The notes under the pieces are model-generated. The model was not told the DNA's origin and did not search any database. It saw nothing but the letters and a program-made list of their open reading frames with translations. DNA of 21,882 nt from CAXBPY01 sp003455275 (GTDB lineage: Bacteria > Bacteroidota > Bacteroidia > Chitinophagales > UBA10324), in assembly GCA_963977675.1 (NCBI GenBank), contig CAXBPY010000052.1, positions 1-21,882 of the forward strand, given 5' to 3'. The position numbers and the translations under genes are program-made. Below, in pieces: positions 16,230 through 21,882 of this stretch (the stretch's first letter is position 1; the number at the start of each line of letters is the position of its first letter).

Positions 16230-18026
16230 ATGCTACCGACCCAATCAATCTCCGATTTAAAAAAAAATCTGAAAAAGGATTTTTCTGCTTTACCAAAAGT
16301 GAAGCTCGCGTTGCTGGCTGATTCTCCTTCTCAATTATTGAATCAAACCATTCGCGGTTATGCATATTCGCTCGGTTGGAAAGCCGAAGTATGGGAAGCG
16401 GATTTCAATCAGATTGAACGGCAAATCATGGATCCTCAATCGGAGTTGTATGAATCCAATGCTGAGTTTGTGGTTTTGTTTCCTTCGGTTCAAAATCTGA
16501 AAAAGAAATTTTACGCTCTTAGTAAGGAAGAAAAAAAATCTTTTGCTTCATACACTGTTTCTCATTGGCAAATGCTGATTGAAACTGTGCAACAAAAAAT
16601 GAAATCCCTGCCTGACCGGCAGGCAGGCAAAATCATTTTACTGAATTATGCTGCCGATGATGATGGCGTGTTCGGAAGTTTTGCTTCGAAAACTCAATTG
16701 AGTTTCACCCGGCAATTGCGTGAAGTAAATGCTGGTCTTGATAAACTTTCTTGTGATATAAAAAATCTTTTCATTGCTGATGTTCACTCACTCACTGCTG
16801 AAGCGGGAAAAGAAAAATCGTTCAGCGCCTCTGCGTATGTAAACACCGGTTTTGTTTTTCATCTTGATTTCTTTCCGCGCGTTGCTTATGAAGTATGTGC
16901 GGTGATTGGCGCCATTCGCGGTCAACTGAAAAAATGTTTGATCCTTGATTTGGATAACACTGTGTGGGGCGGAATTGTAGGCGATGATGGCTGGGAGAAT
17001 TTGCAACTCGGTGATCTCGGAATCGGCAAAGCATACACACAACTGCAACAATGGGCGAAGCAATTGCAGCAGCGCGGAATTATTCTTTGTGTGTGCAGTA
17101 AGAACGATGAAGCAATAGCGAAGGAAGCATTTGAAAAACATCCTGACATGGTTTTGAAGTTGGATGACATTGCGGTGTTCGTTGCCAACTGGGAAAACAA
17201 GGTGGACAACATTCGTTTCATTCAGCAAGTGCTGAACATTGGTTTTGATTCAATGGTTTTTCTCGACGACAATCCTTTCGAGCGAAACATTGTTCGAATG
17301 GGAATTCCTGAACTCACAGTTCCTGAATTGCCGGAAGATGCCGCGGAATATCTCGGCTACCTGCAATCACTTCACTTGTTTGAAACCGCATCGCTCTCTG
17401 AAGAAGATGAAGCTCGCACACAGCAATATCAGGAAGAAGCAAAGCGCACACTGGTGCAACACACATTTGCGAATGAAGAAGAATACCTCGCGAGTTTGAA
17501 AATGATAGCGGAAGTTTCTTCGTTCACCAAGTTCAACATTCCCCGTGTCGCTCAGCTTACGCAGCGCAGCAATCAATTCAATCTTCGGACCGTGCGATAC
17601 ACAGAAGAAGAAATTGCAGCGATTGCATCAGATAAAAATTTTATAGGATTGAGTTTTTCACTCAGTGATAAATATGGCGACTACGGACTCATCTCAGTTG
17701 TGATTCTGAAAAAAGAAAACGATGCACTCTTCATTGATACCTGGCTGATGAGTTGCCGCGTGCTGAAGCGGGGAATGGAACAGTTCGTCACTAACCAGAT
17801 TGTTGAAGAAGCAAGGCGCTCCGGAGTGAAAAAAATTTTAGCAGAATTTTTACCGACACCGAAAAATGGTTTGGTAAAAAATCTTTTGCCTGATATGGGA
17901 TTTGTGTTAATGAATGACAGCAAAGTCCTCAAACAACCGACCGAAGAGACTTTGCGGGAACCTTGGGAAATGAATGTAAATGATTTTACTCCGCACAAAA
18001 ATTTTATTCAACTGAAAGAAAAATAA
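16230..18026 (+). CDS. FkbH-like HAD-IIIC family protein (acyl-ACP loading enzyme)
   Basis: 598 residues. An SGNH-like N-terminal part (about 1-230) has ALLADSPSQLLNQTIRGYA and FVVLFPS. The HAD domain has motif I ILDLDNTVWGG (Asp240, Asp242), motif II VCSKND (Ser290), ANWENKVDNI, and motif III FLDDNPFERN (Asp346, Asp347). A GNAT-like C-terminal part holds QFNLRTVRY, DKYGDYGLISVV and WLMSCRVLKRGMEQ. Characterised FkbH-type proteins move a glyceryl unit from 1,3-bisphosphoglycerate onto an acyl carrier protein, and an ACP gene lies two genes downstream. An in-frame TAG at 16218 fixes the ATG at 16230. Two palindromic repeats lie inside the gene, encoding SLPDRQAG (126-133) and SKVLKQPTEETLRE near the C-terminus. 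The stop abuts the next start with no gap. Confidence 0.92.
   Translation: MLPTQSISDLKKNLKKDFSALPKVKLALLADSPSQLLNQTIRGYAYSLGWKAEVWEADFNQIERQIMDPQSELYESNAEFVVLFPSVQNLKKKFYALSKEEKKSFASYTVSHWQMLIETVQQKMKSLPDRQAGKIILLNYAADDDGVFGSFASKTQLSFTRQLREVNAGLDKLSCDIKNLFIADVHSLTAEAGKEKSFSASAYVNTGFVFHLDFFPRVAYEVCAVIGAIRGQLKKCLILDLDNTVWGGIVGDDGWENLQLGDLGIGKAYTQLQQWAKQLQQRGIILCVCSKNDEAIAKEAFEKHPDMVLKLDDIAVFVANWENKVDNIRFIQQVLNIGFDSMVFLDDNPFERNIVRMGIPELTVPELPEDAAEYLGYLQSLHLFETASLSEEDEARTQQYQEEAKRTLVQHTFANEEEYLASLKMIAEVSSFTKFNIPRVAQLTQRSNQFNLRTVRYTEEEIAAIASDKNFIGLSFSLSDKYGDYGLISVVILKKENDALFIDTWLMSCRVLKRGMEQFVTNQIVEEARRSGVKKILAEFLPTPKNGLVKNLLPDMGFVLMNDSKVLKQPTEETLREPWEMNVNDFTPHKNFIQLKEK
16607..16627. repeat. Intragenic palindrome encoding LPDRQAG
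   Basis: CCTGCCTG (16607-16614) and CAGGCAGG (16620-16627) are perfect inverted arms around ACCGG. The GC-rich unit stands out in an AT-rich gene and lies in a loop region before KIILLNY. This resembles short dispersed palindromes found within genes of some environmental Bacteroidota (from memory, not checked). Confidence 0.65.
17920..17961. repeat. 42-bp repeat, copy A (inside the FkbH-like gene)
   Basis: It starts GCAAAGTCCTCAAACAACCG and ends CTTTGCGGGAAC. It matches copy B at 18440-18481 at 39 of 42 positions. The arms GCAAAGTC (17920-17927) and GACTTTGC (17948-17955) are perfect inverted repeats around a 20-base loop. It is read here as SKVLKQPTEETLRE. Confidence 0.85.
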
Positions 18027-18974
18027 ATGAAACCACTGCTAAGTCATATTCTTAATTACATCAAAGAAAAAAATCCGGCGCACGGAGCGAAACTCAATGG
18101 CTGGATTTTGCAGATGGATGAAAATTATTTCTCTGCAGCGGAAGGATTTTTCTCCCGATACAAAACATTTATTGAAAGCACCGGAAAGAATATTGATTAT
18201 GGAATTGACTGCTACCTGAAGCTATGTGCGCAGATGATTTATGAACGATTGGAATTTGTTCGCAGCGGCAAGTATGCAAACACTTCATTCGAAGAAGTGG
18301 AGAAAAGCATTTATCTCAATCCTGAAATGTTTGAGTATCATATGCACGGACTGGTGTTTGCGCAGTTTCTCTGGCGCGAGCAATACACGCGCTTTGAGTT
18401 TTTCAGTTCACACATTAGAGATTTTCTTTCTGCAAAACCGCAAAGTCCTCAAACAACCGACGGGAGAGACTCTGCGGGAACATATCTGGAGATTGGCGGC
18501 GGTCACGCGCTCTACATTTTGGAAGCAATAAAAAAATCAAACGAGAAAATAAATTTTCAACTCGTTGACATCAGTCCGAGTTCAATGGAGCTTGCAAAAG
18601 GGATTGCAAAAAATCTTCCGATCAATTTTCTGCTGAAAAACATTTTTGATTTTTCTCCTGAAGAAAAATTTGATTTCATCACCATGGGCGAAGTGATTGA
18701 GCATGTGGAAGACCCTCTTTCTCTTCTGATAAAAGTTCGTGAACTGCTGAGTGAAAATGGAGCTGCATTTATTTCCACTCCCGCTAACTCACCCACCATT
18801 GACCATATTTATCTCTTCAACAATGCAGATGAAATTCGCTCGATGTTAAATGAAGCCGGGCTTGAAATCATTCACGAGAAAACACAATACGCTGAAGAGA
18901 TGAAGGAAGAGCGCGCACAGAAATTGAAAATTGCTCTCATGTTTGCAGCGTTTGTAAAAGCAAAAACAAATTGA
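18027..18974 (+). CDS. Class I SAM-dependent methyltransferase
   Basis: 315 residues. The N-terminal ~140 residues are helical (CYLKLCAQMIYERLEFVRSG, YHMHGLVFAQFLW) and unlike a plain methyltransferase, so this may be a substrate-binding domain. Motif I is YLEIGGGHALYIL (153-165). Next come FQLVDISPSSMELA (acidic residue after strand 2), FDFITMGEVIEHVEDP (motif for strand 4), ISTPANSPT, and EEAGL-type C-terminal helices. The ATG directly follows the FkbH-like stop, and the ACP gene follows 7 bases later. Co-translation suggests it methylates the ACP-bound acyl group or the final product, as FkbG-type enzymes do in methoxymalonyl-ACP synthesis; that is inference. Residues 138-151 (QSPQTTDGRDSAG) come from repeat copy B, placed just before motif I. 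Confidence 0.88.
   Translation: MKPLLSHILNYIKEKNPAHGAKLNGWILQMDENYFSAAEGFFSRYKTFIESTGKNIDYGIDCYLKLCAQMIYERLEFVRSGKYANTSFEEVEKSIYLNPEMFEYHMHGLVFAQFLWREQYTRFEFFSSHIRDFLSAKPQSPQTTDGRDSAGTYLEIGGGHALYILEAIKKSNEKINFQLVDISPSSMELAKGIAKNLPINFLLKNIFDFSPEEKFDFITMGEVIEHVEDPLSLLIKVRELLSENGAAFISTPANSPTIDHIYLFNNADEIRSMLNEAGLEIIHEKTQYAEEMKEERAQKLKIALMFAAFVKAKTN
18440..18481. repeat. 42-bp repeat, copy B (inside the methyltransferase gene)
   Basis: It differs from copy A at only three positions but is read one base out of phase, as QSPQTTDGRDSAG, so the similarity is at DNA level and not from protein homology. The right arm is GACTCTGC, one change from the perfect palindrome of copy A. Confidence 0.85.
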
Positions 18975-18981
18975 ACTCACT

Positions 18982-19224
18982 ATGCAAAAACCGGAAATAC
19001 TCGAAACACTAAACAGAATCTGGAGAGAAGAACTCGATAACGATTCCATCGTTCTCACTGATGAATCCACTGCGAAAGATGTGGAGGAGTGGGACAGCAT
19101 CAGCAACATTCAACTCGTGGTTGCAACCGAAAAGTTTTTTAAAATCAGATTCACCTCCTCTGAAATTGCTGCATTTAAAAATGTAGGCGAAATGGTGGAC
19201 ACAATAAAAAATCGTATCGGCTGA
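18982..19224 (+). CDS. Acyl carrier protein
   Basis: 80 residues, acidic, four-helix pattern. The phosphopantetheine attachment site is in EEWDSISNIQLV, with Ser39 (DSI, where DSL is common). The N-terminal LNRIWREEL and the tail FKNVGEMVDTIKNRI fit the family. It is not next to fab genes, so it is a dedicated carrier for this cluster and not the housekeeping AcpP. It lies 7 bases after the methyltransferase, and its stop overlaps the start of the VOC gene (TGATG at 19222-19226). The probable loader is the FkbH-like protein; the probable acceptor enzyme is the MBOAT protein. Confidence 0.93.
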   Translation: MQKPEILETLNRIWREELDNDSIVLTDESTAKDVEEWDSISNIQLVVATEKFFKIRFTSSEIAAFKNVGEMVDTIKNRIG

Positions 19225-19616
19225 TGCTCACGGTTCATCACACCGGCATATTGGTGAAAGACATGGATGAAGCGATTGAATCCTATCGCGGGATTTTTTC
19301 CGCTGATTCTGTGAGTGAAAAAATTTTTATCAGCAGCCAGCAGGTAAATGTGTGCTTCATAAATATTCAGGATGAAATTTATCTCGAACTTGTTCAGCCC
19401 ACTTCTGCTGAATCGCCTGTGAATCGAATGTTTGGCAAAGGCAATACCTATTACCACATTGGTTATTTTACCAATCACTTTGATAAGGAAATAAAACTGC
19501 TTGAAGAAAAAAATTACAAATTGCTTAGCACATTTAATTCAGAAGCATTCGCAGGAAACCGTTGCGCATTTCTGATGTCGCCCGTTATGCACTTAGTTGA
19601 ACTGATAGAAAAGTAG
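19224..19616 (+). CDS. VOC superfamily protein, methylmalonyl-CoA epimerase/glyoxalase-like
   Basis: 130 residues, a single-module VOC length with two beta-alpha-beta-beta-beta units. Metal-ligand positions are all occupied: His6 (VHHTGILV), Glu55 (IYLELVQP), His78 (YYHIGYF) and Glu126 (HLVELIEK). The pattern ELVQP...H.GY is close to methylmalonyl-CoA epimerase. The gene overlaps the ACP stop by one base and precedes the MBOAT gene by 9 bases. A metal-dependent epimerase or lyase step on the carrier-bound acyl group, for example inverting an alpha-carbon, would fit its place between ACP and acyltransferase. The actual reaction is not determinable from sequence. Confidence 0.85.
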   Translation: MLTVHHTGILVKDMDEAIESYRGIFSADSVSEKIFISSQQVNVCFINIQDEIYLELVQPTSAESPVNRMFGKGNTYYHIGYFTNHFDKEIKLLEEKNYKLLSTFNSEAFAGNRCAFLMSPVMHLVELIEK

Positions 19617-19625
19617 AGCGCGCCG

Positions 19626-21068
19626 ATGCTGTTCAACTCGCTTAAGTTTTTATTGTTCTTCCCGGTGGTCACGCTGATGTATTTCGCGCTGCCGCATCGT
19701 TTCCGCTGGCTGTGGCTACTGGCGATGAGCTGTGTGTTCTATATGGCATTTGTGCCTTACTATATTCTCATTCTCGGTTTCACAATTCTGGTTGACTACT
19801 TCGCCGGAATACTTTTAGAGAATGCAAATGGAAGACAAAGAAAAATTTTTCTTATCGCAAGCATTGTAGCCAATGTTGGTGTGCTTGCTGTGTTCAAGTA
19901 TTACAATTTTCTGCTGGAGAATTTCAATGCTCTCTTTCATTTTTCAGGAAGTGATTTTTCATTTCCTCTTCTTCACATCATCCTGCCAATTGGATTATCA
20001 TTTCACACTTTTCAGGCAATGAGTTACACTATTGAAGTGTATCGCGGCAATCAGAAAGCCGAAAAGCATTTTGGTATTTATGCGTTGTATGTCATGTTCT
20101 ACCCGCAACTGGTAGCGGGTCCTATTGAGCGGCCACAAAACATGCTTCATCAGTTTCATGCAAAACATTTTTTCGATTCGGAAAAAGTGATCAGCGGTTT
20201 GCGTCAAATACTATGGGGATTTTTTAAGAAGTGTGTAGTGGCTGATCGCCTCGCGATTTATGTGGATGCGGTTTACACGAATCATGCAGATGCGAGCGGC
20301 GCAAATCTTTTTGTCGCCACCATTTTTTTCGCGCTTCAGATTTATGCCGACTTCAGTGCTTACTCTGACATTGCGCTCGGGAGCGCACGGATAATGGGTT
20401 TTGATCTCATGGTGAATTTCAATCGCCCATATGCAAGCAAGAGTGTGACTGAGTTCTGGCGCAGGTGGCACATCTCGCTTTCCTCCTGGTTCAATGATTA
20501 TTTGTTTCAACCGCTCACCATTGCCACGCGCAATTGGGGCAAGCGCGGAATTGCGTTCGCGCTCTTCTTCACTTTTTTTCTTGCGGGCTTGTGGCACGGG
20601 GCGGGCTGGACTTTCATCATCTATGGTTCGCTGCACGGGCTTGCGTTGGTGTATGAGTTCTACACAAAAAAATTCAGGAAGAATCTTTCAAAAAAAATTC
20701 CGGCGTTCATCTACAATCCTGTGAGTATGCTGCTCACATTTTTATTCGTGAGCATGGCAATGATTTTTTTCCGCTCGAAAGATTTAAGTATGGCTGTTGA
20801 AATTTTCAAAAGTGTTTTCACACTTCACAACTTGAATTCATTTTCATTTCCAATCATGGCGAACTACACACCGTTCGGTTGGTTCAGCATTATTATTTCA
20901 ATTGCTTCTGTTGCACTTATGTTTTTAGTAGAGAAAATGGTGAACAACAATCTCAATTATTTTCAGAGTGATAATCAAAAAAATATTTTGTTCAGCAGCG
21001 CGGTGCTGTTTCTCATTGTGTGCTTCGGAATTTTCAACCAAACTTCATTTATCTATTTTCAATTCTGA
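19626..21068 (+). CDS. MBOAT family O-acyltransferase (AlgI/DltB-like)
   Basis: 480 residues with about ten or more membrane helices. Family signatures are FVPYYILILGFTILVDYFAG, FKYYNFLLENFNALF, LPIGLSFHTFQAMSYTIEVY, FYPQLVAGPIERP, LQIYADFSAYSDIALG, FWRRWHISLSSWFNDYL, and LAGLWHGAGWTFIIYGSLHG. His324 is the expected catalytic His, with His337 following. AlgI and DltB pass an acyl group across the inner membrane for transfer to an external glycan or lipoteichoic acid. An ACP gene two upstream and an SGNH-like gene directly downstream (stop/start overlap TGATG) match the DltB context. The first ~120 bases are noticeably richer in G and C (CTG, GTG, GCG codons) than neighbouring genes. Confidence 0.94.
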   Translation: MLFNSLKFLLFFPVVTLMYFALPHRFRWLWLLAMSCVFYMAFVPYYILILGFTILVDYFAGILLENANGRQRKIFLIASIVANVGVLAVFKYYNFLLENFNALFHFSGSDFSFPLLHIILPIGLSFHTFQAMSYTIEVYRGNQKAEKHFGIYALYVMFYPQLVAGPIERPQNMLHQFHAKHFFDSEKVISGLRQILWGFFKKCVVADRLAIYVDAVYTNHADASGANLFVATIFFALQIYADFSAYSDIALGSARIMGFDLMVNFNRPYASKSVTEFWRRWHISLSSWFNDYLFQPLTIATRNWGKRGIAFALFFTFFLAGLWHGAGWTFIIYGSLHGLALVYEFYTKKFRKNLSKKIPAFIYNPVSMLLTFLFVSMAMIFFRSKDLSMAVEIFKSVFTLHNLNSFSFPIMANYTPFGWFSIIISIASVALMFLVEKMVNNNLNYFQSDNQKNILFSSAVLFLIVCFGIFNQTSFIYFQF

Positions 21069-21882
21069 TGAAGAAACTGCTCGTGTATTTATTCTCAGTA
21101 ATGATTCTTGGCGGAAGTGCAACTGTTTTCTATTTTCTTTTCGCACACAAGCATTACGACCGGAATGATATGTCGAACTTCCATCAGCTTCTTTCTTCAA
21201 AAGAAAATTACGACATCGTGCTCATGGGTTCTTCGCGCACGATGGGAATGATGAACCCGCGCCTGATTGATTCAATCACCGGAATGAACTCTTACAATTT
21301 TGGATTGAACGGAACAAGCATTCTGGAAACACGAATGATGATGCGGAAATATTTGCAGCTTCATGCAAAACCGAAGCTCATTCTGCTGAATGTGGACTTC
21401 AACGGATTTTACTCTTCAGGTTTTTTATTCAACGCCACTGACTACTATCAATATCTTAATGACACACTGATAAAAAATTCGCTTGCTCCTTACAATAAAA
21501 ATTATGGTAGCTCACTCACACGCCGCGTAAATCAGTTGGAAGAAATTTTTGCGGAGGTAGATCAGAATCGCTACTACTCATTGTTTGGAATTCCGAAGCC
21601 GCCTGATGTGGACACTTACAAGGTCGAGTTCTACAAAGGTTTTCAGGGAAGGGAATTGCAATGGAGCGCTTCTGCCGAAAATGATTTGAACACTCCACGC
21701 AGCGCCACTTATGATGCACAGGGTTTTGAATTGCTGAAAAATTTTATCACGATTTGTAAAAACGATTCAGTTTCTATTGTGTTGGTTCATGCACCAATAA
21801 TTTCTTCCATTCGAAAAACTATTTTGAATTACGACGAAATTTTTTCGCGCATAAAAAAAATCAGCAGCGAAACTTCAACTCC
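21068..21882 (+). CDS. SGNH-like membrane-anchored protein, probable MBOAT partner (3' end cut by window)
   Basis: The frame is open from the ATG overlapping the MBOAT stop (TGATG at 21066-21070) to the right edge, so only the first 271 residues are seen. One N-terminal hydrophobic segment (LLVYLFSVMILGGSATVFYFLF, about residues 4-25) acts as signal anchor and puts the rest outside the membrane. The nucleophile region is YDIVLMGSSRTMGMMNP, the GSS/GDS-type block I of SGNH-fold proteins. It is followed by SYNFGLNGTS (block with Gly) and KLILLNVDFNG, as in DltD/AlgJ-like partners of MBOAT enzymes. The catalytic Asp/His of the last block would lie beyond the window. Its role is inferred: final transfer of the acyl group delivered by the MBOAT protein. 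Confidence 0.75.
   Translation, partial: MKKLLVYLFSVMILGGSATVFYFLFAHKHYDRNDMSNFHQLLSSKENYDIVLMGSSRTMGMMNPRLIDSITGMNSYNFGLNGTSILETRMMMRKYLQLHAKPKLILLNVDFNGFYSSGFLFNATDYYQYLNDTLIKNSLAPYNKNYGSSLTRRVNQLEEIFAEVDQNRYYSLFGIPKPPDVDTYKVEFYKGFQGRELQWSASAENDLNTPRSATYDAQGFELLKNFITICKNDSVSIVLVHAPIISSIRKTILNYDEIFSRIKKISSETST

Noticed and set aside
16788..17228. 146-residue open frame on the minus strand within the FkbH-like gene
   Set aside because: It overlaps conserved HAD motifs on the plus strand and shows no recognisable domain.
18241..18531. 96-residue open frame in another plus frame of the methyltransferase gene, containing VLKQPTGETLRE
   Set aside because: The shared peptide with the FkbH-like protein comes from the 42-bp DNA repeat, not from a real gene. 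The methyltransferase frame is the coding one.
20211..20636. 141-residue open frame on the minus strand within the MBOAT gene
   Set aside because: It is antisense to a well-supported membrane protein, has no family features, and is Arg/Pro/Lys-rich as expected from the complement of hydrophobic codons.

Overview
This window looks like a piece of a Bacteroidota genome, probably an environmental member of the Chitinophagia/Sphingobacteriia-like branch. Signs are a type IX secretion C-terminal (CHU_C) domain, a PorP/SprF-family outer membrane protein, stand-alone LytTR regulators, AT-rich DNA with weak Shine-Dalgarno signals, and a -7 box of the TAnnTTTG type upstream of rbfA. Gene packing is tight: no gap exceeds about 140 bases, and neighbours often touch or overlap by 1-4 bases. 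I saw no tRNA, rRNA, CRISPR array, phage gene or transposase.

Layout. (1) 1-610: the 3' end of a large secreted PKD/CHU_C protein. (2) 617-1117 (-): a RidA-like protein with a lipoprotein signal, divergent from a + strand run (1154-4677) of a compact 3-hydroxyacyl-CoA-dehydrogenase-like protein, a polysaccharide deacetylase-like protein, a GNAT/FemAB-like acyltransferase and uracil phosphoribosyltransferase. (3) 4766-7411: PorP/SprF, 3-methyladenine glycosylase, an RsmI-like methyltransferase and acylphosphatase. (4) 7526-8553: two paralogous LytTR proteins separated by a hairpin. (5) 8569-10153 (-): rbfA and an FtsX/LolE-type permease as an apparent operon, divergent from an ECF sigma/RskA-type anti-sigma pair (10233-11590). 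(6) 11647-12795: a GT4 glycosyltransferase, convergent with a - strand run of amidohydrolase, hflX and FkbM methyltransferase (16153 down to 12801).

(7) 16230-21882 (+): the most interesting region. Six abutting or overlapping genes encode an FkbH-like HAD protein, a SAM methyltransferase, an acyl carrier protein, a VOC/methylmalonyl-CoA-epimerase-like protein, an MBOAT acyltransferase and an SGNH-like membrane-anchored protein cut by the window edge. The ACP + MBOAT + SGNH set mirrors the logic of DltC/DltB/DltD, with an FkbH-type loader in place of DltA. I infer that it makes an ACP-bound small acyl group (glyceryl-like, possibly O-methylated) and transfers it to a cell-surface glycan or lipid. 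The substrate is unknown.

Within the same cluster are two copies of a 42-bp repeat (39/42 identical) lying inside two adjacent genes and read in two different frames. A separate palindrome in the first gene encodes a DRQAG-type peptide. These look like small palindromic repeats that have settled inside coding sequence while keeping it open.
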